Below, in pieces: positions 7,553 through 16,756 of a stretch of 20,053 nucleotides of DNA. Position numbers and translations under genes: made by a program. Where the stretch lies: NCBI GenBank assembly GCA_021813195.1, contig JAKALI010000018.1:1-20053 (forward strand). The letters are read 5' to 3'. The DNA comes from Pseudomonadota bacterium. Its GTDB lineage: Bacteria > Pseudomonadota > Alphaproteobacteria > Rhizobiales > Hyphomicrobiaceae. Numbering within the stretch: the stretch's first letter is position 1; every line of letters starts with the position of its first letter. The notes beneath the pieces were generated by a model. It searched no databases. It was not told where the DNA came from and saw only the letters and a program-made list of their open reading frames with translations.

Positions 7553-10500
7553 ATGGCCGCAGAGTTTCACGGGCAGGCGGGTGCAGGCGGCAATGGCAGC
7601 GCGCTCGATCCCACATCATGGGCCGCGTTGAACGATCCCGCAGCGCTGCAGAGTTTGGCCGGGACCGTCTTTGCCGCCGTCGTTTTCATGCTTCTGCTCG
7701 CGGGTCTTTATCGGATCGCGCCGCGCATGTGGCGCGCGATGGAGGAAACGCTTCTGTCCAACTGGCGGCTTGGGCTGCTGGCTGCGACTGGTCTGGTGCT
7801 TTCGATCGCATCCGGCTGGACGACCTTCGACGGAATGCGCAATTTTACGCGCGAGCCGGTGCTCTCCCTGATGATCACATTCGGCATTCAGGGCGTGATG
7901 CTGATCATTGCTTGGATCATCGGTGAGAGCTTCGCGACAGGTATGAGCCAGCGCCCGGCCGGTGCGCCGCGTGGCACGCTGAGCAAAGGTATGCAGGCGA
8001 CCGCCGGTGGGCTGATCGGCGTCATGCTATTCGTGGCGGCATCTATCCTCATCCTGCAAGGCTCCGGCCAGCGCACGATCGGCGCACACGCATCTCCCGG
8101 GCAAGCCTTCGGCAGTGATCTCCTGGCCATGAGCGATCACATGTTGATCATCGTGGTGGGCTTACTGCTTGCCGCGCTCGTGGCGCTTTACTCGGCGAGC
8201 GATGTGGTCAAACCCTATCTCCAGTCTTCTCGCGTCATTGCGAAGAACGCCGTGCTGTGGGTGATGTTTCTCGCCTGTATGGCGACGTCGGTGTTCTTCT
8301 CCTTCGATAGTCTGTTCAGCGCCATTTTCCCCCAATCAGAGCGCGAGCGGGCGGCGGAATTGCGGGCCCAGAATCAAGTGGCCGGCATCGTCTCGGACAT
8401 CGGAGCGACAATTGAGACGCGGCGGCTCGCAGCCGCCGATGAGCTGTTCCGCAGCGAGGGTTGGGCGACCTATGACGCCGACATGGAACGGCTTGCTGCG
8501 GCCTCGCGTGGTGCCGAGAGCATGATCGAAGCCTACTACGTGGAGCGCATGGAAGAGCGCCGGCGCGCGATCGCCGCTCAGCAGGAACGCATCGCATCGG
8601 CCGAAAGCAGCCAATCGGGTCTCGTTCTGAAGAAAGCCAACCTGACCGAGGAACTCTCGCGGCTGGAAGCCGAGCGTCCCAGCTTGGTGGCGGACCTGCA
8701 ATCTCGCAAGAGTGATCTTGACCAACGCGCCAAGGAGGTCGATGCCAAGCGCGTCGAGGCGATGGCCGAGGAAAAGGGCGTGGAAGGCACGTTGCGGGAA
8801 GGCCGCGGGCCGATTTATCGCCAGCGCATGAGCGAGCTCGCCAAGCTGCAGGACTATTACAAGATCGGCGAACAACGGGTCAAAGATGCCCAAAAACGCT
8901 TGGATGAGACCAACCAGCGGATCGATCTTCTCAAGCGCGAGCTCGCTGAGATCGACGGTGGACTGGCAAAACTCAAAGGCGAAGCCGAAACGGCCCAGCA
9001 GCGCATCGCGGCCGCGACTGTCGCGAACAGCGGCGATGATCTGCCGAAAGTTGACCCGGCTCGCGTCCTGCCGGCTTTCGAGTCCGCTCGGATTGCGTTC
9101 CGCCAGAAACCAGACGTCGAGACGCTCAAGGTGGTGCAGGAGCAGTGTACGCAACTGCTCAATGCTATGACATCGACCCCAGCAACGAAAGACCGCGTGG
9201 CCGGCTTGACCTGCGATCCCAAGAGCGCGCAGGGGTCGGCCGGGGTGCTATTCGCTCTCAATGCGGGTGCCGCGCTCTTTGCAGCAAATTGCGTGGGCGG
9301 CGACAAACTCGCCGCCAACACGACGACCGATGCTCTGTTCCGGTTCGCGCGCCGCTGCCTTGCGGATTCCGGCCTGCCGTCGCGGGAGACCGACACGTTG
9401 CGACAGCGCATCAACTTCGTCGAGCTCAATCGTGACGACAAAGCCCATCGCTTCGTCGTCACGTGGAATGCCTTCCAGGACGGCAACCGACTGGCCTATC
9501 TGGCGCTGGCCATTGCGATCGCCATCGACGGTCTGATTTTCATGTCTGGGTTGTTCGGCGCGAACGCTGTGCGCTCACCCTTGTCGGATGTTCCCAGCTA
9601 CAAGGCGCGCTCGGCTCAGCAGCTGGAAGCGATTGTTGAGAACGCACTGTTGCCGGATACCTTTGAGAACGCGCGGCTTGCATTGCAGGCGATGCGCCCG
9701 ATCTCGAATGTGTCTGGGTTCATGGCGGAGGTGCGGCCTGAACGACTCGATCCGCACGCCCAAGGCCGCGTCATGGCCGTCCTGAATGCGGGCGCCACCA
9801 TCCATGCAGTTGAATATGACCACGCCGAGGGCCGCTACTTGGTGCGCGCAGAACTGTTCGAATTCTTGTCCACGATCTCGAAAAAAGCCTTCGAGTCGAG
9901 CGAGCATCACGCAACGCAAGCCGAACTCGAAAAGATCATCGCCGTATCGCTGTTGCCGGACATCGCCCACAACGTCGATATCGTGTTGTCTCATGTCCAT
10001 CCCATCACCGAAAAGCATGGCTTTACGGGCGAGGTCCGCTTATCGGAGGTAGATGACGCACATCGCAGGACGGTGCGCAATGTTTTGAATGCGGGCTCTG
10101 TTCATCAGCGCGTGCAGCGCGCTGAGGGCAGTGATAATCATTATTTCGTCCATCGCGATCTCTACAAAACGCTGGCCATCCTGCGGGCCCGGGCGCTCTA
10201 CACTGCGGCTCCGCTCGGGTACCGTCTTGAGGCGGCGGATCATCATGCCGCCGATGTGGCGAAGTCAGGCTCGTCAGCACGTGCGCTTGACGCCGCTCGC
10301 CCTCAACTGACCCACCAGGCGGGGACGACACCCGAACAAAGCCCGCCGCCGATCCAGGCCTCTGCTGCGCCTGCAGCCGGTTCGCCGCCCGCATCGACGG
10401 CTGTGGGTTCCTCAGCCGTGGAGATCCCCCCGCCTCCACCATCGAAGGCCGAACTCAATGCGGTGCGGGATCAATTGTTGATGATTATCGGCATGGCCCC

Positions 10501-11002
10501 GTCGATCTATGGCGACTTGGTGCGCAGCAACGCGCTTGCGACCGCGAGCGTCGCGGCCGAACAGGTGCGACGGCTGTGCCGCCAGCATCAAGCCTTGGGC
10601 CCTCACATTGAGACGGAATTATCCGATCGGCTGTCCGATTTGGAGCAGGCCGCACAGGCTATGAAGTTCGAGGGTTATCGTGGAGCGGCGGTCGATACTG
10701 TGCACAGTGAATTGGCCGCCCTTATGCCAGCCCTCATGATCGTGCAGGGGCGGCAGTATCAGGACATTCTCAACACCTGCATCGAGAATCTTGAGTCGGA
10801 GGAAGCGCAGGGCAATCTTTCTACGGCTGAGGTGCGCTTGTTGCAGCGCCTGCGTGTTCACGAGAGCGCACTGAGCAAGATCTCACTGCATACGGCCGAT
10901 GATTGGCAGCGGGTCGCTTATCTGCTCGAAGATTTCGTCAATGGTAATGAGCAGCCACATTACGACCGCGATGGGGAAGCGCGCGGTCGCCGGGCTAACT
11001 GA
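7553..11002 (+). CDS. Large membrane protein of unknown function with periplasmic coiled coil and duplicated cytoplasmic domain
   Basis: I do not recognise this 1149-residue protein. Six hydrophobic spans lie at about 35-55, 72-90, 103-124, 150-169, 196-214 and 232-252, and a seventh at 647-669. Arg/Lys-rich loops follow spans 1, 3 and 5, so by the positive-inside rule the N-terminus is outside. Residues 260-646 would then be periplasmic: a long charged coiled coil (about 262-490), then a compact part with four cysteines (C532, C554, C580, C602) that could form disulfides. The C-terminal half would be cytoplasmic: two related domains (690-780 and 791-881), a Pro/Ala/Ser linker (about 900-965, with PPPPP) and a helical end domain (966-1135). 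The start is supported by GAGGGG eight bases upstream. It has no close operon partner. A structural or mechanosensing envelope role is possible but unproven. Confidence 0.85.
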   Translation: MAAEFHGQAGAGGNGSALDPTSWAALNDPAALQSLAGTVFAAVVFMLLLAGLYRIAPRMWRAMEETLLSNWRLGLLAATGLVLSIASGWTTFDGMRNFTREPVLSLMITFGIQGVMLIIAWIIGESFATGMSQRPAGAPRGTLSKGMQATAGGLIGVMLFVAASILILQGSGQRTIGAHASPGQAFGSDLLAMSDHMLIIVVGLLLAALVALYSASDVVKPYLQSSRVIAKNAVLWVMFLACMATSVFFSFDSLFSAIFPQSERERAAELRAQNQVAGIVSDIGATIETRRLAAADELFRSEGWATYDADMERLAAASRGAESMIEAYYVERMEERRRAIAAQQERIASAESSQSGLVLKKANLTEELSRLEAERPSLVADLQSRKSDLDQRAKEVDAKRVEAMAEEKGVEGTLREGRGPIYRQRMSELAKLQDYYKIGEQRVKDAQKRLDETNQRIDLLKRELAEIDGGLAKLKGEAETAQQRIAAATVANSGDDLPKVDPARVLPAFESARIAFRQKPDVETLKVVQEQCTQLLNAMTSTPATKDRVAGLTCDPKSAQGSAGVLFALNAGAALFAANCVGGDKLAANTTTDALFRFARRCLADSGLPSRETDTLRQRINFVELNRDDKAHRFVVTWNAFQDGNRLAYLALAIAIAIDGLIFMSGLFGANAVRSPLSDVPSYKARSAQQLEAIVENALLPDTFENARLALQAMRPISNVSGFMAEVRPERLDPHAQGRVMAVLNAGATIHAVEYDHAEGRYLVRAELFEFLSTISKKAFESSEHHATQAELEKIIAVSLLPDIAHNVDIVLSHVHPITEKHGFTGEVRLSEVDDAHRRTVRNVLNAGSVHQRVQRAEGSDNHYFVHRDLYKTLAILRARALYTAAPLGYRLEAADHHAADVAKSGSSARALDAARPQLTHQAGTTPEQSPPPIQASAAPAAGSPPASTAVGSSAVEIPPPPPSKAELNAVRDQLLMIIGMAPSIYGDLVRSNALATASVAAEQVRRLCRQHQALGPHIETELSDRLSDLEQAAQAMKFEGYRGAAVDTVHSELAALMPALMIVQGRQYQDILNTCIENLESEEAQGNLSTAEVRLLQRLRVHESALSKISLHTADDWQRVAYLLEDFVNGNEQPHYDRDGEARGRRAN
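9620..10195 (+). repeat. Tandem protein-level duplication inside the 1149-residue protein
   Basis: Residues 690-780 (9620-9892) and 791-881 (9923-10195) align end to end. Shared landmarks in the same order are LE-x-I, LLPD, P-I, GF, EVR, a V-x2-VLNAG core and a closing Y-x-V-x3-L. By hand I count roughly 25 identities in about 91 positions. The DNA has diverged, so this is an old duplication of a domain rather than a recent repeat. Confidence 0.8.
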
Positions 11003-11068
11003 TCAGAAGTCTACCGTCATCTCGTTCGACACGTGCCCAGCGGCCTTGGCCCAGCCGTCACGTGAACC

Positions 11069-11401
11069 CTAGCGCTTGGCATGCTTCGTGTTCGCCGATT
11101 TGTAGCGCTTGCGATCTGCCGGCGTGACCTCGCCAGCGGCCACGAGGGCGCCGATACAGCCCTTTGAAAGTCTCGGGCCGACGGCCCGCATGCATTTCCG
11201 CACGGCAGGTGTCCCGACCGGGTGCATAGAACAATGCTGGAAGTAGTCGTTGGCGCAGGCGCGTCGCACCTCCGCACTGACGGGGCGGAACGTTTCATGT
11301 GCCTTGCTGGCGGCATTCCCGACGGTCGGAGCCAGAGTGCCCACGAATGCCAGGAGAGCAGAACCGATCAGGACGATTGGCATGCTGCGACGAATAATCA
11401 T
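11069..11401 (-). CDS. Small secreted protein with a GLG1-type cysteine-rich repeat
   Basis: From the ATG at 11401 (GGGGGA just upstream) the protein has 110 residues. Residues 1-31 form a signal peptide: MIIRR, a hydrophobic stretch, then a cleavage site near GNAA. The mature part holds four cysteines, C49, C57, C70 and C82, in the pattern C-x7-C-x12-C-x11-C, with RACANDYFQHC, RKCM and LSKGC. This order fits the cysteine-rich repeat first described in the Golgi protein GLG1 (PF00839), also found singly in small alphaproteobacterial exported proteins, where its function is unknown. A basic tail follows. The frame is open up to 11656, but that longer start would bury the signal peptide, so I prefer 11401. 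It converges on the preceding gene with 66 bases between the stops. Confidence 0.7.
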   Translation of the reverse strand: MIIRRSMPIVLIGSALLAFVGTLAPTVGNAASKAHETFRPVSAEVRRACANDYFQHCSMHPVGTPAVRKCMRAVGPRLSKGCIGALVAAGEVTPADRKRYKSANTKHAKR

Positions 11402-11606
11402 TAGGTCCCCCGAGTGCGCTGCTTGCGAGTGCCGCAGTTCCGTGTTGCCTGAGACCAGTCTACCCCTCGCGCCTGTCAACCACCCGTACGGCGGGCTGGC
11501 TTCCAGCCGTGCCAAAACTGTGCGTGTGGACGTCGGAGACTTGAGACCGGAGCACGGCGAGGGTAAGCGATTCGCCGCTGTGTGAGAGACGGGAAACGCG
11601 TGCTCT

Positions 11607-12866
11607 ATGTCGAAATTGCAAGATTTTGTCCCGGGAGATACCGCCGCGTACGCCACGTTCTACGGCGTATCCGCGTTGACACAAGGCGCCATCCGCTCCC
11701 CGTTCACGCAGTTGCGCGAGCTTCTCGATGGAATTGTGCCGGGAAACGCGCGTCCGATTGATCTCACGATCGGTGAGCCCCGCGGCACCATGCCGGATTT
11801 TCTCGCGCGCGCGATCGCTCAGGCCACAGCAGAACTTGGTCGCTACCCCCCGATCCGCGGCAGCGCCGCGTTGCGCACCGCCATCGCGGACTGGGCGATG
11901 CGGCGCTTCGAGCTTGATGTCCCGCTCGATGCTGAGCGCGAGGTCCTTGTCCTCAACGGGTCGCGCGAAGGCTTGCATTATGCGTGTCTGCCGGCGGTTG
12001 CGCGCAAGCCCATGGCGCCTCGACCAGCCATTCTGATGTGTAATCCCTATTATTCAGCCTATCTCGCCGGCGCATTGGCGGCCGGTGCGCAAGCCGTCCT
12101 CTTGGATGCCACGGCAGAGGCAGGATTTCTGCCCGATCTGGAGATGCTTGGCGCCCAGGAGGACCTGCTGAAGCGCACGGCCGCACTCTTCTTATGTTCG
12201 CCGTCCAATCCACAAGGGGCCGTTGCAACGCGCGGCTATATCCGGGCGGCTCTCGATCTTGCCCGGCGCTACGATTTTCTGCTGTTTCTTGATGAGTGCT
12301 ATTCGGAGATCTACTCTGCCTCGCCGCCGCCGGGCGGTTTGAGCGTGGGCGCTGCAACCGCCGAGCGCTTCGCGAACCTCGTCGTGTTCAATTCGCTCTC
12401 GAAGCGCTCAAGCCTGCCAGGCCTTCGCTCAGGATTTTGCGCGGGGGACGCAGCTTTCCTCGCATCGTACGCTGAAATCCGCAACATGTGCGCCCCGCAG
12501 GTGTCGGGCACGTTGCAACACGTCTCTGTCGCCGCCTGGTCGGACGAAGCGCATGTTGAGGCCGCCCGCGCGACCTATCGCGCCAAGTTCGACCTCGCCG
12601 ACCGTTTGTTAACGGGGCGTTTGGGCTATCGGCGGCCGTCGGGCGGGTTCTGTCTGTGGCTCGACATGAGCCAATTCGGCGGCGGCGCCAACGCGGCGGT
12701 AACCTTGTGGAAATCCTTCGGCGTCAAGGTGCTACCGGGTGCCTTCCTCGGCCAGCCCGGGATAGCGGGACGCAATCCGGGCGCAAATTACGTCCGTGTT
12801 GCCCTTGTTGAGCCAGCTGACGTTATCGAGGAGGCGCTCCAACGCATCGTTCAGTGTTTCGCGTAA
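11607..12866 (+). CDS. PLP-dependent aminotransferase, class I/II (DapC-like)
   Basis: Fold-type I aminotransferase in the cytoplasm. The expected residues are present: GEP near 56-58, N201 in SPSNPQG, D229 and Y232 in LDECYSEIY, the PLP lysine K266 in SLSKRSSLPGLR and R397 in YVRVAL for the substrate carboxylate. The overall pattern fits enzymes annotated as N-succinyldiaminopimelate aminotransferase (lysine and peptidoglycan precursor synthesis), but substrate cannot be read from sequence. About 28 residues precede the usual family start near RSPFTQLRELL, so the true start may be internal; the ATG at 11607 has no strong ribosome binding site and no better ATG follows. ftsK begins 15 bases after the stop, which suggests one transcript. 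Confidence 0.88.
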   Translation: MSKLQDFVPGDTAAYATFYGVSALTQGAIRSPFTQLRELLDGIVPGNARPIDLTIGEPRGTMPDFLARAIAQATAELGRYPPIRGSAALRTAIADWAMRRFELDVPLDAEREVLVLNGSREGLHYACLPAVARKPMAPRPAILMCNPYYSAYLAGALAAGAQAVLLDATAEAGFLPDLEMLGAQEDLLKRTAALFLCSPSNPQGAVATRGYIRAALDLARRYDFLLFLDECYSEIYSASPPPGGLSVGAATAERFANLVVFNSLSKRSSLPGLRSGFCAGDAAFLASYAEIRNMCAPQVSGTLQHVSVAAWSDEAHVEAARATYRAKFDLADRLLTGRLGYRRPSGGFCLWLDMSQFGGGANAAVTLWKSFGVKVLPGAFLGQPGIAGRNPGANYVRVALVEPADVIEEALQRIVQCFA

Positions 12867-12881
12867 GAGACGTGTGCGCCG

Positions 12882-15680
12882 ATGTCCTCCGGACACCCCA
12901 TTGACAGCTATGACGGGCTGCTGCCTGAGCCCCTTGAGGCGCGCATGCTGGGCTTACTGTCGCGTGCCGGTGGGATCGCGCTCCTGGCTCTGGTGACCGT
13001 CGTCTGGCTGAGCCTTGCGACCTGGTCGGTCAACGATCCGAGCCTCACCCATCCCACGGGCCAAGGTGCCGGCAACATGGCCGGACCGTTCGGAGCAGTC
13101 GTCTCCGATCTTTTGCTCCAAATGCTGGGGCTCGCGGCTCTGGTTGTGCTGTTGGCGCCGATGATGTGGGCCCTTGATCTCATCCGTCATGGTCACGTCG
13201 CCTATTTCCGCTTGAAGGCCGCTTGGTTTCCGCTCTCGATCCTGGCCGTCGCGGGCTTTCTTTCATGTCTGCCGGTCCTCTCCGGCTGGCCGCTTCATCA
13301 TGGCCATGGCGGAATCCTTGGCGATCTCATCGCCAACCTGGCCCGCAGTCTGATTTTTGTTCTCAATCCGGAGCGCGCATCAATCGTGGCCGGTGCTGTG
13401 CTCGGTGCGGCGGGCCTGTGGCTCGTGTTGCGCAGTCTCGGCGAGGACCCGCGCGCGCTGGCGACATCGGCCACCCGGGCGATCGCCCATCGCGGCGCCA
13501 CGTCCTCGTGGCATGAAAGCCTTGCAAATGAGGCGCGCCGGTTGGCCGAGCGCATTCCCGTCACGGGTCTGACAGACCCCATGCGGCCGAACTCCGCACA
13601 GACGTCGCGTGACTGGCCTGCCGCGCTTGGACACGGCGGCACTGCAAATGTCTCGACATTCGAGGGGCAAAACGCGCAGCATTCTGGCCATTTAGGCGGC
13701 TTCGATGATCCTGGCGTTGAGGACTCAGGGTCCGCGCGCACGCTGTTTGCTCGCCTGCGATCAGCATGGACCCGCGATGGCCGCGAAGAACATGAGACCG
13801 ATGTCCGCGCATCCGAGGCGCTCGCAGACGTCACGCCAGCGCTTGCAACGGCTCGGGGTGATCGCAGCGCCGCAAGCCGTTCCAACCTCACGGCGGCCGC
13901 GCATGAGGTCGAGGATGCATCCGACTTCGACATTCCCGCCAAGTTCGCGGCGCGTTTCGACGACCTCGCCAATCTGCGGCCAGGCTCGCGAGATGCCGAC
14001 ACGGACGAGATTTCGGAAGAGGACGCGCTCGCCATATCGAGTTCCTCCATCGCCGCGCGCTTTGCGCCGTTCGCTCACACCAGCAAAACGGCCCGGCCTC
14101 CGACCGGCGTCGAAAGCCCCCAGGCGGCCAGGTCCCCGGCGGGCAAGGTGGCAAGAGATCCGACCACCCAGTCCAAACGCGTGACGGTTTGCCCGCCATT
14201 GTCGATCCTTAATCGGGGACCGGGCGACAAAGCGCGCGGCGGAGGCGTCGATCCCGCGGCGGCTGCCATGGCAAATCGGCTCATGTCCGCTCTGGGCGAC
14301 TATGGCGTGCGCGGCGAGTTGCGCGACATCTCTCCTGGCCCCGTCGTGACGCTCTACGAATTTGAGCCCGTGCGCGGAACCAAGGCCGCTCGGATCATAG
14401 CGCTGGCCGAAGACATCGCCCGCTCGATGAGCCTGACGAGTGTGCGTGCTGCCGTCGTGCCGGGGCGCAACGTTATCGGTTTTGAATTGCCCAACCCGCG
14501 TCGCGAAGGCGTCTACCTGCGCGACCTGCTGGAATCACCGAGCTTCCGTGACACGAAGGCCGTGCTGCCGTTGGCCCTCGGGAGGGGGATTGGTGGCGAG
14601 CCAATCGTCACCGACCTCGCCCGTATGCCACATCTGCTCGTGGCCGGTACCACTGGCTCGGGTAAGTCCGTCGGCGTCAACGCCATGATCTTGTCGCTGC
14701 TTTACCGGCTGCCGCCTGAGCAGTGCCGTTTCATCATGATTGACCCCAAGATGCTGGAATTGTCCGTCTACAACGGCATTCCACATCTGTTGACGCCGGT
14801 CGTCACCGACCCAGCCAAGGCGGTTGCCGCCTTGGGGTGGGCGGTGCGCGAGATGGAGGAGCGCTATAAGCGCATGGCGCTGTTATCGGTGCGCAATATT
14901 GAAGCTTTCAATGCGCGTGCGCACGCTGCTGCGACTGAAGGCGAACCGATCGTGCGCACGGTCCAGACCGGTTTCGATGCGGCGACCGGAAGGCCCCGCT
15001 ACGAGCAGATCTCCATCGACGCGGTACCGATGCCCTACATTGTGATCGTTGTCGATGAATTTGCTGACCTCATGGTGGTTGCGGGTAAGGAAATCGAGCA
15101 GGCGGTGCAGCGACTGGCCCAGATGGCACGAGCCGCTGGCATCCATCTGATCATGGCGACACAGCGGCCGTCTGTGGATATCGTGACCGGCACCATCAAA
15201 GCCAATTTCCCCTCGCGCATCAGCTTCAAGGTGGCCTCGAGAATCGATAGCCGCACTATTCTCAACGAGCCGGGTGCCGAGCAGCTCTTGGGCCAGGGCG
15301 ATATGCTCTACTCCTCCGGCGGCGGACTGCTCACGCGCGTGCATGGTGCATTCGTTTCGGATGCGGAGGTGGAAGCGGTTGCCGCGCATCTTTCGGCGCA
15401 AGGCGAGCCCTGCTACGTCGCCGGTGTTACCGAGCCCGACGCCAAAGCCCGTGCGGTCGGCGCCACGCCCAGCTCACGGTCCGATCGCGACAATGATCTC
15501 TATGAGCGTGCGCTTGAGATCGTGCTGCAGGATCGTAAAGCATCAACCAGCTACCTGCAGCGGCGGCTTTCGATCGGCTACAACAAGGCGGCTGATCTGA
15601 TCGAGCGCATGGAGCGAGAGGGCTATATCAGCCCTGCCGACGCGGTCGGTCGGCGCGAAGTTTTGCGAACTGCCGCGTGA
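12882..15680 (+). CDS. ftsK: DNA translocase FtsK
   Basis: Septum-bound motor that pumps DNA at division and activates XerCD at dif to resolve chromosome dimers. The 932 residues show four N-terminal membrane spans (about 29-50, 72-100, 113-134 and 165-184), a low-complexity linker (about 190-440), then the motor: Walker A GTTGSGKS (589-596), FIMIDPKMLELS (617-628), Walker B VIVVDEFADL (721-730) and MATQRPSVD (758-766). Residues 869-928 form the winged-helix gamma domain, including RRLSIGYNKAADLIERME, which reads the KOPS polarity sequences. Length is normal for an alphaproteobacterial FtsK. It lies 15 bases after the aminotransferase and 157 before lolA, an order common in Hyphomicrobiales. 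Confidence 0.97.
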   Translation: MSSGHPIDSYDGLLPEPLEARMLGLLSRAGGIALLALVTVVWLSLATWSVNDPSLTHPTGQGAGNMAGPFGAVVSDLLLQMLGLAALVVLLAPMMWALDLIRHGHVAYFRLKAAWFPLSILAVAGFLSCLPVLSGWPLHHGHGGILGDLIANLARSLIFVLNPERASIVAGAVLGAAGLWLVLRSLGEDPRALATSATRAIAHRGATSSWHESLANEARRLAERIPVTGLTDPMRPNSAQTSRDWPAALGHGGTANVSTFEGQNAQHSGHLGGFDDPGVEDSGSARTLFARLRSAWTRDGREEHETDVRASEALADVTPALATARGDRSAASRSNLTAAAHEVEDASDFDIPAKFAARFDDLANLRPGSRDADTDEISEEDALAISSSSIAARFAPFAHTSKTARPPTGVESPQAARSPAGKVARDPTTQSKRVTVCPPLSILNRGPGDKARGGGVDPAAAAMANRLMSALGDYGVRGELRDISPGPVVTLYEFEPVRGTKAARIIALAEDIARSMSLTSVRAAVVPGRNVIGFELPNPRREGVYLRDLLESPSFRDTKAVLPLALGRGIGGEPIVTDLARMPHLLVAGTTGSGKSVGVNAMILSLLYRLPPEQCRFIMIDPKMLELSVYNGIPHLLTPVVTDPAKAVAALGWAVREMEERYKRMALLSVRNIEAFNARAHAAATEGEPIVRTVQTGFDAATGRPRYEQISIDAVPMPYIVIVVDEFADLMVVAGKEIEQAVQRLAQMARAAGIHLIMATQRPSVDIVTGTIKANFPSRISFKVASRIDSRTILNEPGAEQLLGQGDMLYSSGGGLLTRVHGAFVSDAEVEAVAAHLSAQGEPCYVAGVTEPDAKARAVGATPSSRSDRDNDLYERALEIVLQDRKASTSYLQRRLSIGYNKAADLIERMEREGYISPADAVGRREVLRTAA

Positions 15681-15771
15681 CGTCCGCCGCGCTTGCTCGA
15701 TGCCAGCGTGGAGCGCGCCTGGCCCGAACCGGCCCGGCGCATTTGTCCGCGCCCAGCCCTCTTCTCGTCGT

Positions 15772-15818
15772 ATTGTTTCGACAATCGCATGTCCATGATA
15801 AGAGCCTCGGGACGAGGC
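15772..15818 (+). promoter_or_regulatory. Two small hairpins in the lolA leader
   Basis: ATTGT-TTCG-ACAAT (15772-15785) is a five-pair stem with a TTCG loop. GCCTCG-GGA-CGAGGC (15804-15818) is a perfect six-pair stem just before the purine-rich ribosome binding region at 15823-15836. They may shape the 5' end of lolA mRNA or protect the end of the ftsK message. No T-tract follows either hairpin, so neither is a classic terminator. Function is inferred only. Confidence 0.35.
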
Positions 15819-15837
15819 GAATCGGGGGACAAAGAGA

Positions 15838-16581
15838 ATGAATTCAGAGATGCGGCTGCTCTCGATCGGGGTGCGAGCGCGCTTGACTGTAGCGGGCCTC
15901 GCCGCGGCAGGGGTGCTACTGGCCCAACCCGCCATGGCGGGGGAGCCGGCTCCTGCCGATCCGGCCGGGGCTGCGGCAGGCTCAGGTTGGAGCGCGGCGG
16001 TTGCACCAACCGGAACGGCGGGCATCACGCTCGACGAAGGTCAGATGGAGACAGTGCGGCAGGTTAGCAATTATTTCAATAATCTCACGACGTTGAGGGG
16101 TGCCTTTGTCCAGACGACGGCCGATCAGAAGAAGATGAAGGGCAAGTTTGCCCTGTTGCGGCCGGGCAAATTCCGGTTCGACTACTCTCCGCCCTCCAAG
16201 CAGATCATCATTTCAGACGGTCAATATCTGGCGATCCAGGATCATGATCTCAACAACGAGGATCGCGTGTCCCTCGATCAGACCCCCTTCCGGCTGCTGC
16301 TGCGCAAAGAGGTGGATCTTGTTCGCGACGCGAAGATCATGGAAGTCCAACAGGCGGACGATTTGATCGTTGTGGGCCTGCAGGATAAAAGCCCCGACAC
16401 GCCCGGGCGCATCAAGTTGTTTCTCGCCACGAAGCCAGAACTTGAGCTGAAGGAATGGGTTACCACCGACGCCCAGGGGCTCGATACCAGGGTCGAGATC
16501 ACCAGTGTGGTCAAGGGTGAGAAACTCGACGCGGAACAGTTCAAGATCAAGGCCGTGACGGCTAATCCTCTGCGGCAGTAG
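15838..16581 (+). CDS. lolA: Outer-membrane lipoprotein carrier protein LolA
   Basis: Periplasmic chaperone that takes lipoproteins from the LolCDE release complex to the outer membrane. The 247-residue precursor has a signal peptide with cleavage after AMA (32-34), then a Pro/Ala/Gly-rich spacer to about residue 62. The LolA fold follows: VSNYFNNLTTLRGAFVQT (76-93), the KGKFALLRPGKFRFDY strand pair (residues 101-116) and the SDGQYLAIQD block. These are typical of alphaproteobacterial LolA. The start at 15838 has GGGGGA nine bases upstream; M5 (15850) is an alternative and hardly changes the signal peptide. It is probably expressed with ftsK or from the 157-base spacer. The frame is complete. 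Confidence 0.93.
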   Translation: MNSEMRLLSIGVRARLTVAGLAAAGVLLAQPAMAGEPAPADPAGAAAGSGWSAAVAPTGTAGITLDEGQMETVRQVSNYFNNLTTLRGAFVQTTADQKKMKGKFALLRPGKFRFDYSPPSKQIIISDGQYLAIQDHDLNNEDRVSLDQTPFRLLLRKEVDLVRDAKIMEVQQADDLIVVGLQDKSPDTPGRIKLFLATKPELELKEWVTTDAQGLDTRVEITSVVKGEKLDAEQFKIKAVTANPLRQ

Positions 16582-16756
16582 CGGCTTGCGGCAGTGTCGG
16601 CGCGGCCGGCAGCCAACCGCGGCCCCGTGTGTTGGTGTGCCATTCTGGTATCATGGCAAGTTTGACTTGGGATATCCTGGCTATTTTTGTTCACGTTTTC
16701 GTGATCAAGCGTCCGCCCCCTATTGAAAGCGAGGAGATTGAGCTTAACTCTTTTTT

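Noticed and set aside
11025..11069. Two CACGTG sites and GGCCTTGGCC between two convergent genes
   Set aside because: They form a broken stem with a bulge and no T-tract on either strand, too weak to call a terminator or protein site.
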